A model generated the notes under the pieces. That model did no database searches, was not told where the DNA came from, and was given only the letters and a program-made list of their open reading frames with translations. From contig NZNC01000019.1 of assembly GCA_002692965.1 (NCBI GenBank), positions 1 to 64,000 on the forward strand: 64,000 nucleotides of DNA. Reading direction: 5' to 3'. Made by a program: the position numbers and the translations under genes. The stretch comes from Haliea sp. (GTDB lineage Bacteria; Pseudomonadota; Gammaproteobacteria; Pseudomonadales; Halieaceae). Below, piece after piece: positions 15,406 through 23,611 of the stretch (position 1 is the stretch's first letter; each line of letters begins with the position of its first letter).

Positions 15406-17807
15406 GCGACAGCGATCCCCACGCGATTCCCGAGCGCGAGCTGCGCCTGGCCCTGGTCTGTTACGGCGGTGTCTCCCTGGCGGTGTACATGCACGGCATC
15501 AGCCGGGAGATTCTCAAGCTGGTGCGCGCCTCCCGCGCCTACCACGCGCTGCCCGAGGATCGCGCGGCGACCGCCAGTTACGCCGATGCCGGCGGCCACC
15601 GCGGCGAGCTGGATACCGAGGCGGTCTACTTCCGCCTGCTGCAGCAGATCGGCGGCACGGTGCGCCTGCGGGTGCTGGTGGACGTGATCGCCGGCGCCTC
15701 CGCCGGCGGCATCAACGGCATCATGCTGGCGCGGGCCCTGGCCTGGGACCTGTCCCTGGACAAGCACCGCAAGCTCTGGCTCGACCTGGCGGATGTCGAG
15801 GAGCTGCTCGACCCGGAGGCTCGCGCGGGGCGGCTGTCGAAGGTTTACATGCGGCCGTTGTTCTGGCTGTTGCGCTGGCGCCAGCGGCGCCGGGTGCGGC
15901 GCGGGGGGCCGCCGCCGGATGCCCCGGAGCTGCTGCAGAACCTGTCCCTGTTCATGCGCTCGCGCTGGTTCGAGCCGCCCTTCAGCGGCAGCCGCATGAG
16001 CGCAATGATGCTGGACGCCCTGGAGGCCATGGGCGACGAGGAGAGTGAGGGGGAGGGCGGCAAGCGCTCCCTGCTGCCGCCGGGCCTGCCGCTGGAGCTG
16101 TTTGTCACCACCACGGATTTCTGGGGCCACCCCCAGAGCATTGCCCTGCACGACCCGCCGGAGATTCACGAGCGCGAGCACCGCCACCTGTTCCGTTTTC
16201 ACCACCAGCTGACGCCGGCGGGCAAGGTGCGCTCCAACCTCGACCGCGATCACCTGCCCTCCCTGGCCTTCGCCGCCCGCGCCACCAGCAGTTTTCCCGG
16301 CGCCTTTCCCCCGGCGCGGCTACCGGAGATGGACGAGCTGCTGGCGCAGCGAGAGGCCAGCTGGGCGGGGCGCGATGACTTCATACGCACCCAGTTCAAG
16401 ACCTCCCGGCGCTCCGGGGAGTGGGCCGAGGACGCCGCCTACATCGACGGCAGCGTCCTGATGAACAAGCCGGTCTCGGTGGCCCTGGAGGCGGTGCGCC
16501 GCCACGCCGCCCACCGCCAGACCGACCGCCGCCTGGTCTACCTGGAGCCCAACCCGGAGATCCACCGCGAGGTGGAGCACGAGGTGCCGCAGTTTTTCAA
16601 GACCATTATCGGTGCCCTGTCGGGGATTCCCCGGCACCAGCCGATCCGCGACGACCTGGAGGAAATCGCCCGCTTCAACGAACAGGTGCACCTGCACCGC
16701 GAGGTGGCCGACGGCGTGCGCAGCCAGGTATTGGCGAGCATGGGCGACCTGCTGCAGCGCCAGCTCGACGCGCCGCCGGATGCGCGCACCATCGCCCGCT
16801 GGCGCAACGACGCCAGCACCCGCTCCGCGGGGCAGGCGGGCTACGCCTACGAGGGCTACACCCGGCTCAAGGTGCTGGGCCTGTTGGAGGAGCTGGGCGA
16901 GCTGTTCCAGCACACCACCCGCGGCCTCAGCCGCGCCGAGGCGATGGCCCGGGTGCAGGCCTGGGCGCGCATGGAGCGCATCCGGCCCATGGGGGAAACC
17001 GCCCTCAGTGCCCGCCACGGCGAGCAGGCGCCCTGGGTGCGCTTCCTGCGCAACTACGATGTGCGCTACCGCCTGCGCCGGGTGCTGTTGCTGATTCGCC
17101 GCTGCAACGAGCTCTACACCGACCCGATCACCGCCGGTATTCCCGGGCGGCACCGCCACCTGGACCAGCTCAAGGCGCGGCTCTACCACTGCTCCGGGCG
17201 CCTGCGGGACCTGCTCGACTGGCGCAGTCGCACCCTGGGCCAGCGCGGTGGCAGCCTGCAGGGGGACCACCTGAACGCCTTCCTGGTGCGGGTGCGGGAA
17301 AAGCTGGATCTGGTCGACTACGACAGCACCCTGGACGACGTGCTGGCGGAGTGGTGCGCGGCGGTGGGGGACCTGACCCTGATCCGCGAGGTGCTGACGG
17401 CCTATTTCGGCTTTGCCTACTACGACGTGCTCACCCTGCCCATGAACCAGCAGCGGGACATGGATGCGCTGGAGGAAATCAAGGTGGACCGCATCGCCGT
17501 GGACGACGCCAACACCCTGCGCGAGGGTGGTGCCCGGGATATCCTGCGCGGGGTGCGCCTGGGCAATTTCGGCGCGTTCTTCTCCCGGCGCTTTCGCGAG
17601 AACGACTACCTCTGGGGGCGCCTCACCGCCGCCGAGCGCCTGGTGGATATTGTCGGCAGCTCGGTGCCCGAGGCGGTGGAAGCGGGCGTCGACCTGCGCG
17701 ACTTCAAGCGCCAGCTCTTCCTCGCCATCCTGCGCGCGGAGTCCAATCACCTGCCGGCGGTGAGCGAGCTGATCCGCGAGCTGCAGGGGGAGGCCAGCCG
17801 GCTCTGA
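15402..17807 (+). CDS. Large patatin-related protein (DUF3376-type)
   Basis: An 801-residue patatin-like lipid acyl hydrolase. Oxyanion-type residues are in CYGGVSLAVYMHG (about 20-32), the nucleophile serine in the GASAG elbow near residue 101, and the partner aspartate in YIDGS near residue 347. So a full Ser-Asp dyad is present. The long C-terminal half (about 420-801) is an alpha-rich region seen in the patatin-related family with DUF3376. No signal peptide or membrane segment is clear, so it is likely cytoplasmic or peripheral to the inner membrane. The substrate is probably a phospholipid or other acyl ester. The ATG overlaps the LLM stop. Confidence 0.85.
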   Translation: MSDSDPHAIPERELRLALVCYGGVSLAVYMHGISREILKLVRASRAYHALPEDRAATASYADAGGHRGELDTEAVYFRLLQQIGGTVRLRVLVDVIAGASAGGINGIMLARALAWDLSLDKHRKLWLDLADVEELLDPEARAGRLSKVYMRPLFWLLRWRQRRRVRRGGPPPDAPELLQNLSLFMRSRWFEPPFSGSRMSAMMLDALEAMGDEESEGEGGKRSLLPPGLPLELFVTTTDFWGHPQSIALHDPPEIHEREHRHLFRFHHQLTPAGKVRSNLDRDHLPSLAFAARATSSFPGAFPPARLPEMDELLAQREASWAGRDDFIRTQFKTSRRSGEWAEDAAYIDGSVLMNKPVSVALEAVRRHAAHRQTDRRLVYLEPNPEIHREVEHEVPQFFKTIIGALSGIPRHQPIRDDLEEIARFNEQVHLHREVADGVRSQVLASMGDLLQRQLDAPPDARTIARWRNDASTRSAGQAGYAYEGYTRLKVLGLLEELGELFQHTTRGLSRAEAMARVQAWARMERIRPMGETALSARHGEQAPWVRFLRNYDVRYRLRRVLLLIRRCNELYTDPITAGIPGRHRHLDQLKARLYHCSGRLRDLLDWRSRTLGQRGGSLQGDHLNAFLVRVREKLDLVDYDSTLDDVLAEWCAAVGDLTLIREVLTAYFGFAYYDVLTLPMNQQRDMDALEEIKVDRIAVDDANTLREGGARDILRGVRLGNFGAFFSRRFRENDYLWGRLTAAERLVDIVGSSVPEAVEAGVDLRDFKRQLFLAILRAESNHLPAVSELIRELQGEASRL

Positions 17808-17936
17808 ACGCCGCGCGGCACGCGGGCAGCGGCCGGTGCGAATTGCCGAAAAGTCCAGATGCCCCGAACGGGTCGCTTTCGCCGCGCCGGCGGCCCTGCT
17901 AGGATCAAGTGCCCTAAACATTGAGGTGGCGATCCG

Positions 17937-18461
17937 ATGTTTGATCGAAACAAAAACAAGCCCTCGAGCGCGCCGCCGGTCGCGGATGCGGTGCCCGAGA
18001 GCGCCCCGGTGCCGGCACCCCGGCCGTCGTCCAACCCGGTTGCCGTGAGGAGCACTGCCATGATCGGACCCAGCATTCACATCAAGGGCACCGTCAGCGG
18101 TGACGAGGACCTGCTGATCCAGGGGCGGGTCGAGGGCAGCATCGAGCTGGGCCAGCACACGGTGTCGGTGGGGGAATCGGGCAAGGTGACCGCCGATATC
18201 CGCGCCAAGACGGTGAAGATAGAAGGCGAAGTGGCCGGCGATGTCAGCGGCGGGGAAAAGGTGATCATCGCCAAGACCGGCCGGGTCCGCGGCAATATCG
18301 TGGCGCCGCGGGTTACCCTCGAGGACGGGGCCCACTTCAAGGGCAGCATCGACATGGACCCGGGCGATACCCCGGCGGCCAAGCCCGCGCCCAAGGTCGC
18401 AGGCAATCTCGCGGCCGGCGCCGAGGGCGGCAATCCGGAGCTGGAGCTGAAACACGGCTGA
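17937..18461 (+). CDS. Bactofilin-family cytoskeletal protein
   Basis: A 174-residue bactofilin. A proline/alanine-rich N-terminal tail (about 1-42) precedes a beta-helical core from IGPSIHIKGTVSGDEDLLIQG to GAHFKGSIDMD, with the hydrophobic six-residue repeat (VEGSIELG, VTADIRAK, VAGDVSGG, VRGNIVAP). The C-terminal tail is disordered. Bactofilins polymerise without nucleotide and place wall- or stalk-making enzymes in the cell. The ATG at 17937 follows GAGGTGGCG. The next gene starts seven bases later, so they may be an operon. No M23 peptidase partner, which many bactofilins have, is beside it. Confidence 0.85.
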   Translation: MFDRNKNKPSSAPPVADAVPESAPVPAPRPSSNPVAVRSTAMIGPSIHIKGTVSGDEDLLIQGRVEGSIELGQHTVSVGESGKVTADIRAKTVKIEGEVAGDVSGGEKVIIAKTGRVRGNIVAPRVTLEDGAHFKGSIDMDPGDTPAAKPAPKVAGNLAAGAEGGNPELELKHG

Positions 18462-18468
18462 CCACGGC

Positions 18469-19032
18469 TTGCTCCGCCAGACTTCCCAGCTGCTGCCGGC
18501 GCTGCTGTCCCGGCGCGAGGATGCCGCTTGCCTGGAGGTTCTCGACCTCGGGCCCGCCCGCCCGGAGACCGTGGCGTATTTCGCGGGCAGCCGCTGTCGC
18601 CTGCACATCGCCGACCTGTTCGCCGAGCTGCCCCTGGCCTGGGAACAGGAAGCCCCTGACTATGCCGCCGAGCTTGCGGCCCTGCTGCCACTGGCGCCGG
18701 CGTCGCGTCTCGACGTGGTGCTGTTCTGGGACCTTTTCAACTATCTGCCGGTGGAAGCCATCCAGGCCCTGCAGGCCGTGCTGCGGCCGCATCTCAACCC
18801 GGGGAGCCGCGCCCACGCCTTCGGCGTACACAAGCGCAGCGCGCCGGAAAACACCCATCACTTCGGGATTCTCGCCGGGGATACCCTGGCCCTGAGCCCG
18901 CGTCCGGCCGCCATCGCCGGCTACGCGCCCCTGTCCCAGGCGCGCCTGCAGGCCTGCCTGAGCGACTTTCGCTTCGAGCGCAGTGTGCTGCTGGGCGACG
19001 GCCGGCTGGAGTTGCTGTTGTTGCCGGCCTAG
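18469..19032 (+). CDS. Methyltransferase-fold-like protein of unknown function
   Basis: A 187-residue protein starting at TTG 18469. LEVLDLGPARPETVAYFAG resembles a class I methyltransferase motif I with a loose glycine pattern; RLHIADLFAE could be motif II, and LDVVLFWDLFNYLPVEAI matches the motif IV and helix pattern often written FDLVL..D. No key catalytic residues can be named, and the SAM-binding glycines are fewer than usual, so it may be a degenerate or non-methylating member. It comes seven bases after the bactofilin gene and is convergent with an SDR four bases away. Confidence 0.55.
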   Translation: MLRQTSQLLPALLSRREDAACLEVLDLGPARPETVAYFAGSRCRLHIADLFAELPLAWEQEAPDYAAELAALLPLAPASRLDVVLFWDLFNYLPVEAIQALQAVLRPHLNPGSRAHAFGVHKRSAPENTHHFGILAGDTLALSPRPAAIAGYAPLSQARLQACLSDFRFERSVLLGDGRLELLLLPA

Positions 19033-19035
19033 GCG

Positions 19036-19788
19036 TTAGCCGAGGAAGGCCTGCCCGCCATCCAGGGCGATACTCTGGCCGTTGACATAGCCCGCGTCCG
19101 GGCCGCAGAGGAGGGCGACGAAGCGGCCGATGTCCGCCTCGCAGTCACCGACCCGGCGCTGGGGAATGGTGCGGAAGAACTCGTTGGCCTCCTCGGGGCG
19201 CTCCTCGATCCAGCCGGCGAGGGCCGGTGAGGCGGCCAGGGGCAGGATGACGTTGGTGCGGATGCCCTCGGGGCCCCACTCGCAGGCGGCGGCGCGGCTG
19301 ATCGAGCGAATGGCCTCCTTGCAGGCGGCGTAGATGCCGTAGCCGGCCATGTCCCAGCGCTTGGCGGAGGTGGAGGCCAGGTTGATGATTACCCCCTGGC
19401 CCTTGAGGTGGGGGTGGCAGAGCTTCATCAGGCGCAGGGTGGCCAGAGGGCCGGATTCCCAGCCCGTGGCGACGGCGCTTTCCTCCACCGCCAGCAGGGT
19501 GCCCAGGGGCACTTCCTGGGCGTTGTTGACCAGGATGCTCAGGCCGCCGAAATGGCCGACGACGGCATCGACACAGGCCTGCAGGGACTCGGGCGACTTG
19601 ACGTCGCACTGCACCGGCAGTGCCTCGCCACCGGCGGCGGCAATCGCCTCGCAGGTGTCCTCGAGTTTCGCCAGGGTGCGCCCGGTCACGGCGACCTTTG
19701 CACCTTCCGCTGCCAGGGCCAGGGCGATGCCGCGCCCCACACCCTGGCCGGCACCGGTGACCAGGGCAATCTGTCCGCTGAGTTTCAT
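19036..19788 (-). CDS. Short-chain dehydrogenase/reductase (paralogue 2)
   Basis: A 250-residue classical SDR: TGAGQGVGRG at the start, VTGRTLAKL after strand two, NNAQ near residue 90, ASTSAKRW with the catalytic serine region, and IYAACKEAI with the catalytic Tyr/Lys. The sequence EAIRSISRAAACEWGPEGIRTNV strongly recalls EAIRAISRVACHEWGPEGVRVNV of the SDR at 12747 (trimmed matches share KEAIR-ISR and EWGPEG). Both have AQ where most have AG. It follows the arylsulfatase gene by 35 bases with GAGGAG before its ATG, so it is likely co-transcribed and may oxidise the alcohol released by desulfation. Confidence 0.85.
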   Translation of the reverse strand: MKLSGQIALVTGAGQGVGRGIALALAAEGAKVAVTGRTLAKLEDTCEAIAAAGGEALPVQCDVKSPESLQACVDAVVGHFGGLSILVNNAQEVPLGTLLAVEESAVATGWESGPLATLRLMKLCHPHLKGQGVIINLASTSAKRWDMAGYGIYAACKEAIRSISRAAACEWGPEGIRTNVILPLAASPALAGWIEERPEEANEFFRTIPQRRVGDCEADIGRFVALLCGPDAGYVNGQSIALDGGQAFLG

Positions 19789-19823
19789 TGTTGTTATCTC
19801 CTCGCTCGGGGCTGCGCCGGGCG

Positions 19824-22199
19824 TCAGCGCAGCTGCACGGTCACTGTCTCGATCTCGCCGCCCTGGAAGGCGTATCCCAGGTCGCTCTCCGCCGGATAAT
19901 GGCCGGCGGGGGAGACGGTGTCCACACCGATATCGAAGGTTTCGTCAATCGAGAAATAGGCCGGTGGGGTGACCTCGATGCGCCCCCGGTCGACCACCTC
20001 GCCGTCGACCTCGAGGCGGAATTCGCCGCCGCGGGCGTAGCCGCCGCCGTCGTAGTCGAAGTGCACCGCGACCTGCGGGTCACCGTTTAGGGGCTGTTCG
20101 CCGCGCAGGGTCAGTTCGCCGCGCTCGAAGACGCGGTAGTGGAAGACTGGGCGCGATTGGGCGTCGAGGAACAGCGACCAGCCGCCGACGGTGCCGCCGA
20201 GGGTGGCCAGCACGCCGCGGGGCTGCTCCCCGCGCAGCTCGGCAAGCACAGACCAGGAGCGGTTCTTCAGGTTGGGGGCCTGGGCCTCGGGGATGCTCAC
20301 CGTGCCGGCGCGGTAGACAAAGGTGTCCCGACCCTCGCCGAGGTGGGGCACCGGGTGGGACTGCATGGTGTCGAGGGAGCTGCGCAGGGGCAGGATGCCG
20401 AGCGCTTCGGCCCGGTCGTGGAAGCGCTGTTTCAGCTCGGCGAGTTTTTCCGGGTGGCTGTCCGCGAGATCGCGGGACTGGCTGTAGTCCGTCTCCAGGT
20501 GGTAGAGCTCCCAGGTGTCGGCTTCCATCGGGGTGGGGCGGATCACCCCGCCGACGGTCCAGGGCAGGCGCTGGTGGAAGGCCGAGGCCATCCAGCCCTC
20601 GTGGTAGATGCCGCGGTTGCCGTGCACCTCGAAGAACTGCGTGGGGTGGTGCTCGGGGGCCTCGGGGTCACGCAGGCTGGCCAGCAGGCTGCTGCCGTCC
20701 ATCGGGCGTTGTGCCACGCCGTTGACGGTCTCCGGCAGCGGGATGTCCAGGGCGTCGAGGATGGTGGGGGCGATGTCGTTGACGTGGCTGAACTGGCTGC
20801 GCAGGCCGCCGGCCTGTTCCCCGATCACCGCCGGCCAGCTGATCACCGTGCCGACGCGCGAGCCGCCCAGGTGGGAGGCCACCTGCTTGACCCACTGGAA
20901 GGGCGAGGTCAGGGCCCAGGCCCAGCCGGCGGGGTACTGGGGGAAGGTGTCCTTGCCGCCGATGCGCTCCAGCGCGTCCAGCTGCTGGTCCAGGGTTTCC
21001 GGCAGGCCCTGCAGGGAACCCAGGTAGTTGATGCTGCCCGCCAGGCCGCCCTCGGCGCTGCTGCCGTTGTCGCCGGCGATATACACGAACAGGGTGTTGT
21101 CGAACTCGCCACGGGCCTTGAGGGCCTCGACCAGGCGCCCGATCTGCACGTCGGTGTGCTCCAGGAAACCGGCGAAGGTCTGCATCAGCCGCGCGGCCAC
21201 CTTGCGTTGTTCGTCGCTCAGGCTGTCCCAGGCGGGCAGGGTGTCCGGGCGCGGGTTCAGCCGGGTATCGGCGGGCACCACCCCGAGCTGTTTCTGGCGC
21301 GCGAGAATGGCTTCGCGCATCGCATCCCAGCCGGCCTCGAAGTGGCCTTCGTACTGGTCGATCCAGGACTGTGCCACCTGCAGGGGAGCGTGCACCGCAC
21401 CCGGCGCCAGGTAGAGGAAGAAGGGCTTGTCGGCATCCAGGGACTGCACCGCGTCCATCCAGTCGATGGCCTGGTCGACGATGTCCTCGGTCACGTGGTA
21501 GTCGTCACCGGCCGGGCGGTGGATCGGCGTAGTGCCCTCGTAGAGGGTGGGCTCGTACTGGTCGGTTTCCCCGCCCATGAAGCCGTAGAACTTGTCGAAG
21601 CCGACCCCGGTGGGCCAGCGGTCAAAGGGGCCCGCCTGGGAGGCCTCCCAGGTTTGGGTCAGGTGCCACTTGCCGAAGGCGCCGGTGCTGTAGCCCTGCT
21701 CGCGCAGGATGGCGGCGATGGTGGCGGTCTCTTCCCGCAGCAGGCCCTGGTAGCCGGGCAGGGCGCTGGAGGAGTTGAGTACCGCGCCGACGTTGGCGGC
21801 GTGGGCGTCGCGTCCGGTGAGCAGGGCGGCGCGGGTCGGCGAGCAGATGGCGGTGGTGTGGAAACGGTTGTAGCGCAGGCCCTCGTTCGCCAATGCGCTG
21901 AGGGCGGGTGTCTGTACCGGGCCACCGAAGGCCTCGGTGGCGCCGAAGCCGACGTCGTCGAGCAGCACGACCACGACGTTGGGCGCGCCCTCGGGTGCCC
22001 GCGATACCGGGATGCTGGCAGTGGTGTCGGGTGTGGCGGTGCTCTGCGCGGCGTTTGCCGGGGCGGCGACTGATGCGGCGGCTGCCGTGACCAGGCCCAG
22101 GGCGCCAAACAGGGCGGCGGCGCGGCGGCTCACGCGGGACAGCCAGCCACCGGAGCGGGCGTCACCCCGGTGGATGGAATCGACAGTATCGATGGACAT
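19824..22199 (-). CDS. Exported arylsulfatase (type I sulfatase)
   Basis: A 791-residue sulfatase of the alkaline-phosphatase superfamily. The formylglycine signature is CSPTR with Cys119, inside the wider family pattern, and the calcium-site aspartates are D81-D82 in LLDDVGFG. AGDNGSSAEGG later is another metal-site motif. An N-terminal segment (RVSRRAAALFGALGLVTAAA to PANA, residue 50) is a signal peptide, possibly Tat-type because of the RR. Activity requires a formylglycine-generating enzyme; none is in this window. The product hydrolyses a sulfate ester in the periplasm, substrate unknown. It is divergent from a TetR gene with a palindrome between. Confidence 0.88.
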   Translation of the reverse strand: MSIDTVDSIHRGDARSGGWLSRVSRRAAALFGALGLVTAAAASVAAPANAAQSTATPDTTASIPVSRAPEGAPNVVVVLLDDVGFGATEAFGGPVQTPALSALANEGLRYNRFHTTAICSPTRAALLTGRDAHAANVGAVLNSSSALPGYQGLLREETATIAAILREQGYSTGAFGKWHLTQTWEASQAGPFDRWPTGVGFDKFYGFMGGETDQYEPTLYEGTTPIHRPAGDDYHVTEDIVDQAIDWMDAVQSLDADKPFFLYLAPGAVHAPLQVAQSWIDQYEGHFEAGWDAMREAILARQKQLGVVPADTRLNPRPDTLPAWDSLSDEQRKVAARLMQTFAGFLEHTDVQIGRLVEALKARGEFDNTLFVYIAGDNGSSAEGGLAGSINYLGSLQGLPETLDQQLDALERIGGKDTFPQYPAGWAWALTSPFQWVKQVASHLGGSRVGTVISWPAVIGEQAGGLRSQFSHVNDIAPTILDALDIPLPETVNGVAQRPMDGSSLLASLRDPEAPEHHPTQFFEVHGNRGIYHEGWMASAFHQRLPWTVGGVIRPTPMEADTWELYHLETDYSQSRDLADSHPEKLAELKQRFHDRAEALGILPLRSSLDTMQSHPVPHLGEGRDTFVYRAGTVSIPEAQAPNLKNRSWSVLAELRGEQPRGVLATLGGTVGGWSLFLDAQSRPVFHYRVFERGELTLRGEQPLNGDPQVAVHFDYDGGGYARGGEFRLEVDGEVVDRGRIEVTPPAYFSIDETFDIGVDTVSPAGHYPAESDLGYAFQGGEIETVTVQLR

Positions 22200-22259
22200 G
22201 GGCAGGTCTCCTAGGCGCCCGGGCAGGATCCCGGGCCGTGTACTCAGGGTTTAGATCAC

Positions 22260-22289
22260 TTGATTCAAACAGTTGGTGAATCCTATGCT
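22260..22289 (+). promoter_or_regulatory. Promoter with overlapping 21-bp palindrome, likely TetR operator
   Basis: GATTCA (22262-22267) and TGAATC (22277-22282) form a 21-bp palindrome centred between the divergent sulfatase and tetR genes. TTGATT (22260-22265) and TATGCT (22284-22289) are 18 bases apart, so the palindrome lies inside the promoter. A repressor bound there would block RNA polymerase, which is the usual TetR geometry. Confidence 0.55.
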
Positions 22290-22341
22290 AGGGTATGATG
22301 AGCGGTCAACCGGGGTGCTATGTACAAGGGGGTCCAATAGC

Positions 22342-22995
22342 ATGAGCACGAAACACAGCCGTCCGGCGGCGGGGGTGGGCGATACCCGCGAGCGGCTGCT
22401 GCGCGCGGCGCGCTCGCTGATTACCGTGCACGGGGTGGAAGGGGTCTCGATTCGCGGCATTAATGCCGCCGCGGGCGCCAGCCCCGGCAGCCTGCACTAT
22501 CACTTCGGATCCCGGGAATCGCTGCTGGTCGCACTGATCAGCGAGTACATCGAGCCCCTGATGCGCGAGCGACAGCAACTGCTGGCGCTGTGCGAGGCCC
22601 GGGGCCCGCTGGGCGTGCGCGAGATTGCCGAGGTCATGGTGATGCCCCTGGCGCGCACCGCGATCGAGGGCGGCGAGGATGGCATGGCCCACGTCTGCCT
22701 GCTGGCGCGGCTCTACGGCGATCGCAACGCGATCCTGTTCAACTACACCGGTGAGCCGTGGATGCGCGAGATTTACGAGCGCCAGTTCACGGCCCTCAAA
22801 CACTGCCGCCCCGGCGTGCCGGAGGCGGAGTTGATGTTGCGCCTGGATCTGGCCACGCACTGCATGCTGCGGGGGCTCTCGGCACTGCGGGAGGAGGGTG
22901 CCGACTGGCAGCTGGGCAGTGGCTACACCGGTTTCGATCCCTGGGAGCGGGTCGAGGCCATCCTGCGCTTTGTCGCTGCCGGGCTGCAGGCCTAG
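22342..22995 (+). CDS. TetR-family transcription regulator
   Basis: A 217-residue regulator. The helix-turn-helix is in residues about 12-58: TRERLLRAARSLITVHGVEGVSIRGINAAAG (key parts TRERLL, VSIRGI and GSLHYHFGSRESL). The rest is an all-helical ligand domain with no recognisable ligand motif. The ATG at 22342 is nine bases after AAGGGGG, and an upstream in-frame ATG would add 23 residues lacking the fold. It is divergent from the arylsulfatase-SDR pair; the palindrome between them is its most likely operator, and it probably represses both itself and the pair. Confidence 0.87.
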   Translation: MSTKHSRPAAGVGDTRERLLRAARSLITVHGVEGVSIRGINAAAGASPGSLHYHFGSRESLLVALISEYIEPLMRERQQLLALCEARGPLGVREIAEVMVMPLARTAIEGGEDGMAHVCLLARLYGDRNAILFNYTGEPWMREIYERQFTALKHCRPGVPEAELMLRLDLATHCMLRGLSALREEGADWQLGSGYTGFDPWERVEAILRFVAAGLQA

Positions 22996-23020
22996 CCGCA
23001 CAACCCAGCAGGGGCGCGGG

Positions 23021-23611
23021 TCAGGCTGACAGCGCGACCAGGCCGAGTACCATCATCGCCACCAGGCAGTGGGCGATCAGGGCCAGCAGGCCGTCCCGGG
23101 AGACCAGTGCCAGGCCGTAGGCACACAGTGCCGCCCCGGCGATGGACGAGGAGAAGGGGATCAGCTCCATCGCGGGCATGGTGAGCGCGATACCGAGGCA
23201 GATCAACGCGATCAGCAGATGGGAGGGACCTTTTACCAGGTAGGTCATGCGCGGCTTGAGCACGCGGTCGACCAGGCTGGCCGGGGTATACAGGCGCTGC
23301 AGCACGCGCAGCAGGGTATCCCGCCCGAGGTTGCGCGCCAGCAGCCACCGCGGCAGCCAGAAATGCCGGTGCCCGACCAGCATCTGCAAGGACACCAGCA
23401 GCACGATGATCGCCATGGTGGTGGGGAACAGGGGAATGCCACTCAGGGGCGAGGTGACCAGTGCGCCCGTCAACATGAGTACCGGGGCGAAGGAGCGGCT
23501 GCCCACCGCGCGCAGGATTTCCCCGGTGGTCACGCGGCTGTGCTCCCGGCGCGCGGCTGTCTCGATCTGCTCCAGCAGTTGTTCCAGGTTTCGGGCTGCG
23601 TCGTCGCTCAT
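23021..23611 (-). CDS. ExoD-family membrane protein
   Basis: A 196-residue integral membrane protein of the ExoD (exopolysaccharide synthesis) family. A short soluble N-terminus is followed by about four to five hydrophobic segments; FAPVLMLTGALVTSPLSGIPLFPTTMAI is characteristic. ExoD was named from Rhizobium, where mutants alter exopolysaccharide and nodule invasion; the molecular role is unclear. The ATG at 23611 overlaps the stop of the diguanylate cyclase gene (ATGA), so the two are translationally coupled. That ties it to c-di-GMP signalling by context. Confidence 0.85.
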   Translation of the reverse strand: MSDDAARNLEQLLEQIETAARREHSRVTTGEILRAVGSRSFAPVLMLTGALVTSPLSGIPLFPTTMAIIVLLVSLQMLVGHRHFWLPRWLLARNLGRDTLLRVLQRLYTPASLVDRVLKPRMTYLVKGPSHLLIALICLGIALTMPAMELIPFSSSIAGAALCAYGLALVSRDGLLALIAHCLVAMMVLGLVALSA

